Source of the DNA: Amphirosellinia nigrospora | Taxonomy: Eukaryota; Ascomycota; Sordariomycetes; Xylariales; Xylariaceae | Assembly (NCBI GenBank): GCA_004123355.1 | Contig: SCHM01000002.1 | Span: 1-64,000 of the forward strand | Direction of reading: 5' to 3' | Length of the DNA stretch: 64,000 bases | In this document: piece after piece, positions 42,601 through 53,529 of the stretch | Layout: each line of letters begins with the position of its first letter | How positions within the stretch are numbered: the first letter of the stretch is position 1 | The notes under the pieces: generated by a model | What the model saw: the letters and a program-made list of their open reading frames with translations, nothing else | Databases searched by the model: none | Told to the model about the DNA's origin: nothing | Made by a program: the position numbers and the translations under genes

Positions 42601-43548
42601 TATTATAAAATATTAGTACGTTAAATAATATTTTATATTATTAAGCTATTTTATTAAACGTATAGTTTTTATTTTATATTTTTAGCTTTTTAAAGTATAT
42701 ACGCTATTAAAGTTTTGTATAAATATTATATTAATAATATATTTTATATTTAGTAGCTTTTATTGTTTTCGATAAGTATTTTAATAAATATTTAATATTC
42801 GAAAAGTATTTTTTAATATTTTTAATAGCTATATTAATATTATAGATAATATAGTTATTAAGTATATTAAATAATATAATATATTACGAACTATTAATTA
42901 TTAAAATTTTTTATATAATAGTTTTAAAGTAAATTAACGCTAATAGTTATAGTTTTTCTATTAATTTAAAACAAACGAATTTCCCGGAAAAAAACTAGGA
43001 TTAAAAAGGATATTATAACAAAAACTTAGATAAAAACCAGAACTATAATTATGCACTATTTAATAAATAACAATATATTATTAATTTAATTCGGACTAAT
43101 AAAAACGAAAAAAACGAAAGTAAAAAATATATAAGGTTATAAAGGACAAAAAAACCAGAAAAATAATAAAAAAAAAAAAAAAAATCTTTTATACTAAAGT
43201 AAATATATTATATAATTACGTAAGTTTAGTTTAACGATTATTATAAAATATATAAAGTTATAGTTATATTTATATTTTAAATTATTTTATTTTATACTTT
43301 TTAACTATTTTTTTTACGTTAATATAAATATATTTATCTTAAAGTTTAAAAATATTTTAAGTTTTTATTTTTTTTGCTTCGTTAAAAATATAAAAAAAGC
43401 TATTATAATTAATATTAAAAAATTAAACGAACTATATTAATTTATACGCGTATAGTTTGATCTACTATTATAGTGCTTTAATTATTTATTTTTGCTATAA
43501 AGCTAATAAAGTATTAATTTATTTAACGTTAGAATTTATGCTTTCTCT

Positions 43549-43626
43549 AGTAATAGCAATAGCAATAGCAATAGCAATAGCAATAGTAATAGCAACAATA
43601 ATAGCAACAGCAACAGCAACAGCAAT

Positions 43627-43673
<47 letters not shown>

Positions 43674-43674
43674 T

Positions 43675-43728
<54 letters not shown>

Positions 43729-43806
43729 GCACAGCAACAACAACAACAACAACAACAGCAACAACAATAGCAACAACAACAGCAACAACAATAACAATAA
43801 CAACAA
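43549..43806 (+). repeat. AGCAAC/AGCAAT hexanucleotide microsatellite grading into AAC repeats
   Basis: About 180 bp of AGCAAT and AGCAAC units, followed by CAACAACAA runs broken by CAG. Every reading frame is open here, giving artificial Ala-Thr, Leu or Cys homopolymer peptides on both strands, so the long frames at 43,457-43,893 are not genes. The CpA-rich array and the following 100 bp keep their C bases although all surroundings have lost theirs. Confidence 0.9.
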
Positions 43807-44129
43807 ATACTGCCCGATCAAACTACGGCTCTGTTCTTGATATGCTGTATTAATATTACCGCTTGTTACTTGCGCATACGTGTTTAAGAACATGTGGATT
43901 TATAATAAAAAAAAAAAAGCCTATAATAAAGCTAAACTATAATTCGGTTATTAATATAGTATATATGTTCTTAGACAAAAAAACATAAAGCTCTTTACTT
44001 TTATTATATAGTTATAGCACTAGTAGTTTTTACCTACTGTTTTAAAACTTTATTATAATTAGCAAAATTAGATAAAAAATAGTTAAATTAAAAACTAAAA
44101 TAAGTTTATTTAAATATAATATAGCTTTT

Positions 44130-44605
44130 ATTTTATTTTACTATTTAAAAAGTATGTTTTATTTTATTTTAGCTTAACTATTTAGTATAAATAAAAAGTG
44201 CTTTAAAGCGGCGAAAATAAAACAAGCATAAAAGAAAACTTTAGTGTTTAAAGAGCGTTTTTACTTTGTTATTTAAAAAGCATATTTTATTTTTTTTAGC
44301 TTAGCTACTTAGAATAAAATAGAAAATGCTTTAAAGCGGCAATAATAAAATAAGGCATAAAACTTAAAAAAAAACTTTAATGTTTAAATAGCGCTTTTAC
44401 TTTGTTGTTTAAAAAGCATGTTTTATTTTATTTTAGCTTGGCTATTTAAAACGAAACAAAAAATGCTTTAAAGCGGCAATAATAAAACAAAGTATAAAAA
44501 AAAACTTTAATATTTAAACAGCGCTTTTATTTTATTGTTTAAAAAGCATGTTTTGTTTTATTTAGCTTAGCTATTTAAAATAAAACAAAAATACTGTTAA
44601 AATAG
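44130..44605 (+). repeat. About 127-bp tandem repeat, nearly four copies
   Basis: Each unit has TTTAAAAAGCATGTTTTATTTT, then a TTAGCTTAGCTATTTA-like segment, then TGCTTTAAAGCGGC and ACTTTAATGTTTAAA. Units begin near 44,140, 44,267, 44,397 and 44,525. The copies differ at scattered C/T and G/A sites. Confidence 0.75.
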
Positions 44606-45509
44606 CGGACATTTAAAGAATAATATATTAGTTAGCAATATATAACGTTATGTTCGAAAATCTATTTTTAATAATATATATACCTATATATATGTATATA
44701 TTGTAGGGGAAATTTATATATAAAAGTATAATCATTGTTTTTATTACTAATTAATTCTTGTTTATAACTTGCGATTTAATTACGCTAATATTATATATTT
44801 TTTAAACTTTTTTAATATAAAAGCGAACTTTTTTACGAACATATTTAACGTTACGTTATTAATTATTTTTAGATAGTACGTTTATAATAAATAGCTTGCT
44901 TAAGTTATAACTAAAATATAGTTTTACCCGAGCTATAAAACTAAAAAATACGCTAGCTAGCTAGTATATAAGCCTAGTTATAGTTTATTTGTATATAATA
45001 TATTAATAAGCTATTTATTTATATATATAGTAATAATAAAAGTTAAAAGTACTATTAAATTATACTTTAAAAATCGGTAATAGTTTTTATTTTTATTTTA
45101 AAAAATTAGTTAATTAGCGCGTTTTAAAAACTTATATTAGTTAAAATAGTTTTAAAATTATATAGTTTTTATAAACTTCGATTTAAAACTAGCGTAGCTA
45201 AGATAATAATACGTTTAAAAAAGCAAAAAAAACATATATAGCGGAAGCCGGGGTTATAAATTAAGGTTTTTTAATAATAATTAGCCCGAGTATGAGCACG
45301 AGCACAAGCATAAGCTTTAGCCCTAGCCCTAGCCCTAGTTTAAACCTGAGCCCTAGCTTTGTAAGCCTAAGTATAACTTTGTTTATCTATAAATAAATAA
45401 CTTGTTTAGCAATCGATATATTCTAAATATTTTAACCTAGCTTTTATATACTAGCTTTAATAGTTATATTTGTTATATTTTTATTTAACCGCTAAATATT
45501 TATTTAATT

Positions 45510-45945
45510 AGTTATTTTTTAGCTAGTATATTTGCTAATAATAATAGCGCTACGAAGTTTTTTATTAACGATTAATTATTAGTAAAACCGATTTTTCGTA
45601 TTTTAGTTTATTTAGTAAATAATTTAAATAAAATGTTTTAGTTTATTAGTTATTATATTTTAACGTTTTTAGAAATAATAATTATATTATAATATTAGTA
45701 TTTTAATAGCTAAATATTTACGTAATTAATTATTTTTTAGTTAGTATATTTATTAATAATAATAACGTTATAAAGTTTTTTTATTAATAATTAATTATTA
45801 ATAAAACTAATTTTTTATATTTTAGTTTGTTTAGTAAATAATTTAAGCTAAATATTTTAGTTCGCTAGCTATTATATTTTAATATTCTCGGAAATAATAA
45901 TTATATAATAGTATTATTATTTTAATAGCTAAATATTTATGCAAT
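45510..45945 (+). repeat. Tandem duplication of about 215 bp
   Basis: The block starting TTATTTTTTAGCTAGTATATT and ending AGCTAAATATTTA is repeated head to tail once. The two copies differ mainly by C/T and G/A (for example CTCGGAAATAATAATTATA against TTTAGAAATAATAATTATA). Confidence 0.7.
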
Positions 45946-46554
45946 TAAACTTATATAAAATAATATTTTTAATAATATTAATAATAATTTAAGCTTAATG
46001 TTTATATTAATATTTATTAAAATAGCTAGTTAAGTATTATATAATTAGCGCGTTATTTTTATAGGTTATTTATTTTAATTTTTTAGCGAAAAACCGCTTA
46101 TTATAAATAAACTTTTTATTAGTTAAAAGTTATTTATTATAAATAAAGTTTTTATAAACTTAAAAAGTTTAAATATAATATTATTTATTAATATATAGCT
46201 TTTTTTAGCTAAAAATAAATTTTTAATAAATTATATTTATAAAATATAATTTTTATTAATTATATTTATAAGTTATTAGTTTAAAAGCGTATTATAATAG
46301 TTTAAAAGCTTATAATACTCCGTTTAAAAATAATACCGAAAAAATTATATTTTTTTTATAAAATTAATATAAAGCTTTTTAATAAAAACTAGCTTTTTTA
46401 TTATTACGTTTAAAGCTTTTAAAAATATTAATATTAAAACTAAAAATATTTATATTTAAAATTTTAAAAATAACTTTAATTATAAAACTTTTATAGTAGC
46501 TTTAATAAATTTAATGTTATTATTAAAACTAGCTTTTATATTTAGTAAAATATT

Positions 46555-46990
46555 ACTAAAATTTTTATTTTTAAGCTTTTAGTTATAATTAATATTTTTT
46601 TCCGTAATATAGTTACGCTTAAAATAATATTTCGATAAAAAATCCCGCTTTTAAACCTTTAGCTATAACTAATATTTTTTTTTTATAATATAATTATGTT
46701 TAAAATAATATTTTAATAAAAAATCTATTTTTAAACCCCGGCTATAATTAATGTTTTTTTTTTATAATATAGTTAGCTTAAAATAATATTTTAATAAAAA
46801 ATCTTTTTTAAACCCCCGGCTATAATTAACGTTTTTTTTTATAATATAGTTATATTTAAAATAATATTTATAATAAAAAGTTTTTTTTAAACTTTAGCTA
46901 TAATTATATTTTTTTTTATATATAGTTATATTTAAAATAATATTATAATAAAAAGTTTTATTTTAAATACTTAGTTATTCTAATGTTTTT
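46555..46990 (+). repeat. Tandem array of about 80-95 bp units, five to six copies
   Basis: Units contain GCTATAATTAA(T/C)(A/G)TTTTTTTT, then a stretch resembling ATAATATAGTTA and ending AAAATAATATTT, then TAATAAAAAATC and TTTTAAACC. Later copies are shorter and more degraded. Confidence 0.65.
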
Positions 46991-47889
46991 ATTTTATAGC
47001 TTTATTATATTATAATATTATAATAAAAAATATTTATAAGTACGCTTTTTACGCTAGATATATTTTACTAAAATAAAGTTATTTTTTTATTAATAAATTT
47101 TAAAAAAAAAAAAAATAGTTAAAAAAAATAATACTAAAAATTTTTTAAATAATTATAAGCTTATAAAGCTATATAAATAATATAAAAAACGTAAAAAATA
47201 AAATAAAATAAAAAGCTAATCTATAAAAACTAATAAAACTATTTTAAACCTAAATTATAAGCTTATAAACTTATTAAAATTTATAAATATATTAACTATA
47301 TATTATTCGTTTAGCAAAAAAAAAAATTTATAAACTTTATTATTATTTTAAATTAAATATTTAAAGCTTTAAAACTAAAAATAAAAATTAATAAAAAAAT
47401 AATTTTATATTAGCTACGTTATTTAATTTAAAGTATTTTTTATAAAAATATATATAATTATTAAAAACGTAATATTATAATATTTAAAATAATTAAATAA
47501 AGCGTAGTAAAAAATAATAGTTTTAACTTTTGCCGCTTTTATAAAATATTAATAATATTTAAATATTTATATTAATATAATATAAAAAACTTTGTTTAAT
47601 ATATTTTATATACTTAAATAATCTTATATAATAGTTATAAATTATAGTATTTATAATTTTTACTTATAATAACTGCTACTTATAGTAAATAATACTTATA
47701 GTAAATAAAAATAAATATAAACAGTAAATATATTTGTTTTACTAAATCGCAAATATATAAGTAGCTATTTATAGCGTAAAGTTAAACTTTTTTTCTTTTT
47801 TTTTTATTTATAGATTTTATATATAATATATTAATAAAAATCGATAAAACTTAAAAACTTTTTAGCTTATATATTAAATATAAAAATAA

Positions 47890-48010
47890 AATATAAAATG
47901 CTAAAAATAAAGATTAAAAACTAATTAAATAAAAAAACTTTATATATATTATTATATAATTATATAAAGCTTATAAAAATAACTTTACTAGTTTTTTATA
48001 TAATAATAGA
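47890..48010 (+). repeat. Dispersed repeat, second copy
   Basis: GCTAAAAATAAAGATTAAAA followed by the same tail as 5,480-5,610 and 50,600-50,705. Confidence 0.55.
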
Positions 48011-50459
48011 TATTTATACTTTATTTTTACGAAGATTATAATATAAAAAGAATTTTATTTATATTTTTAAAGTTTATTATTTAAGATTTTATTTATATAT
48101 TAAATAAAACTATATTATTTTAAAATTTAAAAAAAATTAATATATATTTTTTATCCTATTATAAAACTAAAATAAAACCTATAATAATTATTTACTTTTT
48201 AAATATAATAATAAATTAGTAAAAATAAATAAAAGTAAATATAGCTAAAATAGTATATTTAACTTTTAATAAAAATATAGCTAGATATATATTTTTTTAT
48301 ATTTTTATTTTATTTATTTTAGTTTTTTATAAGCTATATTAGATTTAGAATATTATTTATTGCTTTTTTTTGCTTTTTATTTATAAATAAAATTAATTCG
48401 GTTTTTTTAAAAGCGGTTAAGCGTATTTTATAGCAAAAAACAATTTATAAATAATTTTTACCGAAAATAAAAATATTAAAACTATAATAATAAACTAAAT
48501 TATATATAACTTAAATATATTTAAAGCTAAAAAAAAAATTATAAAACGTTAATTTTATATTAATATTATAATTAAGTTTAATTATTATAAAATAACGTTT
48601 GCTAAATATTTTAAAAAATTAATATTAAAAATAAAAATATAGCTAAAGCTTAAATTATTAGCGTTATTATTTAATACTAGCGTAAAGCTATTAATTTTAA
48701 TAATATAAAGCTTATTAATAAGAACTTTAACGCTAATATAGCTAATAAAAATAAAACTATTAATAAAAGCATTAATAAAGCTTTAAAAACTTTTTTTTAT
48801 ATTTCGAACTTAAGTTTTTAACGTTTAATAATATATTTTTTTAATTAGCGCTACTACTAAATATAATATATATATTTTCGTAATTTTAAAAAATTTAGCT
48901 ATTAATATTTATTTTATAAAATAATTATTTATAAGCTTTATTTATAAGCAATATTGCTAAATATTAACCCGAAGTCCTTAGTTTTATTATAAACGTATAT
49001 ATTAAGCAATTAGGTTTTTCCTTAAGTTTATGCTACTTTTTTAAAATATAAAAAACCGTACGCTTAATAAAAAAAAATAGAATTTTTTATATTAAAAATA
49101 AAAATATAAAATAAACGGCTTAACTAGCTTTATTATTTATTAAAACGTATTAAAGCTAGAAATATTATTAAATATATTTAATAAAATAGTCGAAAACTAA
49201 TATAATTTAATATTTATACGTAAAAAATATAACTATAAAATTAATAAAGCTATTTAATAAATCGGTTTTATTGTTTATATAATTATTTTATTTTTTAACC
49301 TAACAATATTAACGTTAAAAAGTTGCTAAAAGCTTTATATAAATTATACTTTAAACAGGATATATATTATAGGTTACGAAATTAAATAGATTATTTTTTT
49401 ATAAAAATTTTAATAAAATATTATATAAAATATATTAAGCTATAAAATTAAAAATAAAACTTAATAAGCTTAAATATAATAAATTTTAAGCTTAAGTTTA
49501 TTTAATATATAGCTATTAATTAATTATTATTTATAAATAAGCGGAACTTTTTTAATACTTGTTTTTAAATCTATTAATAACTTTTAAATTTAAACTTTTT
49601 AAAATTATATTTTAAATTTTTATATAAAACTTTTTTAATTATAATTATTTAGCTAGATTTTTTTTTTAGATTTATTTTAGATTTAGCTATTTAATTTTTA
49701 ATTTTTATTTAATATATTTATTATAATTATTTGCGATATTTTTTAGTTATAGCTTTTTTATTTTATAAATAATACTAGTTTTATTTATGCTTTATTTATT
49801 ACTTTTTTATTTAATTAGTTTAGTTTTATTTTTTTATTATTATTAATAGCTATAATAATTTTAAATTATTTAAAAAAGCTTTATTTAATATAGATTTTAT
49901 TAAATAAGTCCGTTATTTTATAACATAAGTTAGCTTATATAGCTATATAGTTTTTTTTTATTTAAAAAGTAAAAAAAAAAAACTATATTTATATAATAAG
50001 CTTTTATACGTTATTAAAATATTTAGTAAAATTATTAATAATAATATTAAGCTTAAATATTATTAATTAAATAATTTTATATAATTTTTCAAATTTAGGT
50101 TAATATTATATAGCTATATTTAAATTTTTTTATAAAGTTATAAAAAGCTAGATTTGTCCGATTTTTATTTTTTGTTAGCTTTATTACGCGATTTTTTTAA
50201 AAAATAAAAATAATATAAACCTATTTAGCTTTTATATTTAAGCTTTTATTATTTTTTCGTTTAAAAAACAATATTATATAAGTAAAAGCAGCTATATATA
50301 AAAAATAATATTTAGTATAATAAAAAGCTTTATAAACTTTATAAAAATAAGGTATAAATATTTATTATTATACGGAAAACTAGTAAGGTTATTTTTATAA
50401 GCTTTATATAACTATTTAACTATATAAATAAAGAGTCTTTTTGTTTTTAGTAAGCTATA

Positions 50460-50960
50460 ACAGTAATATAGGTTGGTTTAATAACGTGTGGCTAGTAACT
50501 AAGGGTAACGTATGCTTTTGTGGTATTTATCTTTAAAACTATGTGGGCTGAATATTTTAGCGGTTAATACTTATATTTAAAATCTGTTTTTCGTTAGTTA
50601 ATTAATGCTAAAAATAAAGATTAAAGACTAGTTAAACAAAAAAACTTTTTATATATAGCTATATAATTATATAAAGCCTATAAAAATAACTTAATAATAA
50701 ATGTTTACTTTATAAAGATTATAGCAAAAGGTCTTAGTAAAAAGTATTTTATAAAATGCCAAGAAATCATTAAACCAATAGCTAATTTGCCCGTTAGCTA
50801 TTTCTCTGGCTAATATATAGGTTTAGGAAATCATAAGGGTATTTGTAGGGCGAGATAACGCCTAGTATAATATTAATGCCTAAGGATATAAATTAGCAGC
50901 ATTTATTCTTTAAAACCCGCAAAAACGTCTTTTTTAATCTTAGCACCTTTTTGTTAAAAT
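50460..50960. other. Less-mutated patch inside the AT block
   Basis: Retains words such as GGTTGGTTTAATAACGTGTGG, GCCCGTTAGC, TTCTCTGGC and AGGGCGAGATAACGCC amid otherwise C/G-poor sequence. It contains the third copy of the dispersed repeat (50,600-50,705). No coding remnant is recognised. It may be a younger insertion or a patch that paired less often during RIP. Confidence 0.4.
50600..50705 (+). repeat. Dispersed repeat, third copy
   Basis: GCTAAAAATAAAGATTAAAG and ATAAAGCCTATAAAAATAAC, matching 5,480-5,610 and 47,890-48,010 in the same orientation. Confidence 0.55.
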
Positions 50961-52474
50961 TTTAGCTCGACTTTATAGCTATTGTAGACTAAAACCCTAT
51001 TATTATATTTTTTTATTATTAATTCTTTATTAAAATTATAAAGTTTATTATTAATAAAATAGATTTTAATATTATTTTTAATTTAATAAAAGCTTTTAAT
51101 TTATTAAGAGCGCTTTTAGAAAAAAAAGCACTTAAAGTATTATATATATTTGTTTATTAGCAGCATTTTTAAAAGCTTTCCGAAAATTTTTTAGTTTATT
51201 ATATAAAGCATTTAAAATAAATAATTTTTTAGCTTAAATAGAATAGCTAATTATTAATTTATATATTTTAGATCGTTATTTTTTTTCGGGGTTATTATTG
51301 TTTTTTAATAATTTAAATAATAAAAGTATAATATTTATAATATTTTTTTATTTTTATTACTTTATAAACTTTAAAACTATATTATTAGCGCTATAACTAA
51401 GTTTAAAATAATTTTTAGCTAATATAAACTATTTTTTAATTATTTGCGGCTTATAATATATAGATTTTTTATTTTTTAAGGATAAAAAATTTTTTTATTT
51501 TAGGCTATTTTTATAAATAGCTAGTTTAGCGTTTATAAAATTATACTAAATAAATCGATTAGTGTTTAAAAAAAAGCTTTAGAAATTAAGTATATAATTA
51601 TTATATTTTTATTTTAAAAAACCTAGTGTATATTTTTTTTATTTATAAAGTAATATTAATTTATTTGCTTTATATATTTATATTTTTTATAAAAAATATT
51701 TTGTTAGTTAATATCGATTTTTGTTTTTTTTCGGGAAATATGCTATATATTTTAATACGAAGTTATAAGTTTGACTAAGCTTTATATTTATTAAAAATAT
51801 TTCTAAAGCAAATTATGCTGTTTTTTTTTTGCTGCGGCTTATAATATAGTAAGCTTAATAGAAAAGATTTTTATAAAGCTAGAACGTTATACGATTAATA
51901 AATAATAGTTAATAATTTAAGCGTTATTATTATTAATTATTTTTAAGAAAAAATATATAACTACTAAAAAAATAGATTAGCAAACGTTTTTTTTTTTTAG
52001 TAAAACATAAAGTTTAAACGATAAATATTATAATAGCTATAAAAAAGCGCGTTATATTTAATTATTTTAACGTTAATATATTATTTTAGTTATATAAAAA
52101 CTTGTTTTTATAAAACTACGTTAAAGCGAGAGAATTATATAATATTTTAGATTTTAATAAAAAAGCTAGCTAAACGTCCGACTATAAGTATCGATTTTTC
52201 TATTAGTACAACGTTAATAACTACTATTAGGCAGACTATTTACTTAAAGTACCGTTTTTATAATAAATTACGTACAAATATAATTATTTTATTTTATTAT
52301 TTTTATTTGGGGTAAATAATAAACTGCGGTTAGTTTTATATAGTATAATAATATTTGTTTTTTTTATAGTATTAAAAGCAAACTTTTAATAATAAAGAAA
52401 ATATTTAAAATATATATACTACGTTAATATTTAACGCTCGTTAACTTATATAATAGCTCTAGAAATATATTTTT

Positions 52475-52519
52475 AAAGCTAAGATCTTACCGAAAATGGC
52501 AAATTGTGCCTCCGGGAGC
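52475..52519 (+). repeat. Terminal motif at the right edge of the AT block
   Basis: AAAGCTAAGATCTTACCGAA, then AATGGCAAATTGTGCC and TCCGGGAGC. It aligns with 26,791-26,832 over about 40 bp at roughly three quarters identity, in the same orientation, and sits at the switch from AT-saturated to normal DNA. It is therefore the likely right end of the element whose left end is at 28,615. The flanks AGCCCAA (before the left end) and AGCTTAA (after the right end) could be a mutated target duplication; this is speculative. Confidence 0.5.
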
Positions 52520-52538
52520 TTAAAAAACGGCTCAGCCA

Positions 52539-52730
52539 TTGACGTTGGGACCCAAGATGAGCTCGGCTGAAATCAAGTTGCAGAAAGTCCCCGGTAGGCC
52601 TCGCGGTTTCGTCTTTTGGCAAGGAAATGTCGAAATTAAGCGAGCTATTGGTGCAGTGAGCGTACGACTTGTGAGAGACGGGGAAACACTTGACACTTTT
52701 TTAGTTGATGGTGGGACTGCTGGCTGGTGA
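52539..52730 (+). CDS. Small hypothetical frame at the repeat border
   Basis: A 63-codon frame beginning MTLGPKMSSAEIKLQKV and including RPRGFVFWQGNVEIKRAIGA. Base composition is normal and coding-like, and the start lies only 20 bp beyond the repeat edge. I recognise no family and see no signal peptide or membrane segment. It may be the surviving 3' remainder of a gene truncated by the large element, or chance. Confidence 0.25.
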   Translation: MTLGPKMSSAEIKLQKVPGRPRGFVFWQGNVEIKRAIGAVSVRLVRDGETLDTFLVDGGTAGW

Positions 52731-53529
52731 ACTATACACCGTAAAGATATATTAATTGCGTGTCTTAGACGTTGAATACATATATATTTAGTAATGAAGC
52801 CGCACAGGTTTACCTAATAATGAGCCTTCACGTTTTATACTTCTGCTTCTCAAATTTATTCAAGATGATGAAGTGACATCTAATTACTATCGCCGGCTAG
52901 GCGGTTAGGTTTTTATTATTATTGGGAAATGCACCAAAAGAGAAGACAAGGATTTCACAATGTAAAAAGTTAGATAGAAAAAATAATTTAAAGATTTAAT
53001 CGGGAATGGCAGCTCTATTGCTGCAGTTTAAAAAACAGCATAAGTGGTGTCATGAAGTCACGCCACATTACCCCAGCCACATTACCCCAGCCACATTACC
53101 CCAGCCACATTACCCCAGCCACATTACCCCAGCCACTTCAGGAACAAAGAGATCTTCTGTATATAGTCTAGTTACGCCTACGGAGGTGGTTTAGAGACCT
53201 TCGCGCAACAACAAGTATAGATGACCTACCCCATACTACGAGGTCCCTGACAAGTGGGATCCTAATTTGAATGATAAGAAATCACATGAACTACAGTCAT
53301 TTTTGGGTATATAGCGTTTATTTGACGTCTCGTTTAGGCCCTCTGTCCGATTGTACATTTTGTTTTTGCAAAGTGCGCCGCCTTCGTCACCCCCGAATGG
53401 GCTCGAAGACTAGAAATGGCAAGAAGTTGGGAAAAAGTTATGTACAAAGTTGTAATGTTGAAAATCCCTGTACTAAGCCACTGAGCTCGAGTAACTGGGT
53501 CAATTGTTGCGTCAAGCTAGTGTCATAGT
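52731..53529. other. Intergenic region before the AA11 gene 3' end
   Basis: Normal composition, with only short spurious frames. It holds a 14-bp minisatellite (53,063-53,132). The last part is probably 3' untranslated sequence of the minus-strand AA11 gene. Confidence 0.5.
53063..53132 (+). repeat. 14-bp minisatellite, five perfect copies
   Basis: CCACATTACCCCAG five times without a mismatch, followed by a partial CCACTTCAG. Five identical units suggest recent expansion or active homogenisation. Confidence 0.95.

Larger units (their letters stand above)
28615..42665 (-). repeat. Right arm of giant inverted repeat
   Basis: Reverse-complement partner of 1-7,465 plus 21,882-26,838, collinear throughout. 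It is longer than the left arm by about 1.6 kb, all of it in one insertion at about 38,728-40,316. Some patches are less mutated than in the left arm; for instance 42,260-42,480 keeps GGACAACCGGACAG and CCACC-like words where the left arm at 180-360 has only A and T. No intact gene is visible. Confidence 0.85.
42666..52474. other. AT-rich remainder of the right-hand large element
   Basis: RIP-like sequence between the visible end of the inverted repeat and the third terminal motif. Its partner would lie left of the window. It holds one large microsatellite, several tandem arrays and two less-mutated patches (listed separately). I recognise no gene or protein remnant. Confidence 0.6.

Noticed and set aside
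43457-43893. Overlapping frames on both strands encoding Ala-Thr, Val-Ala, poly-Leu or poly-Cys
   Set aside because: All are products of the hexanucleotide and trinucleotide microsatellite, which is open in every frame.
45321-45356. CCCTAG repeats resembling telomere sequence
   Set aside because: Fungal telomeres are TTAGGG/CCCTAA; this is three CCCTAG units plus a stray fourth in the middle of the AT block, so a chance short repeat.
3080-46990. Tandem arrays considered as CRISPR
   Set aside because: Units are contiguous and lack unique spacers, and the genome is fungal.
1-52480. Mitochondrial origin of the AT-rich block
   Set aside because: It contains nested LTR elements with target duplications, mirrored arms, a nuclear intron-bearing gene island and directional C-to-T decay, and no mitochondrial genes.
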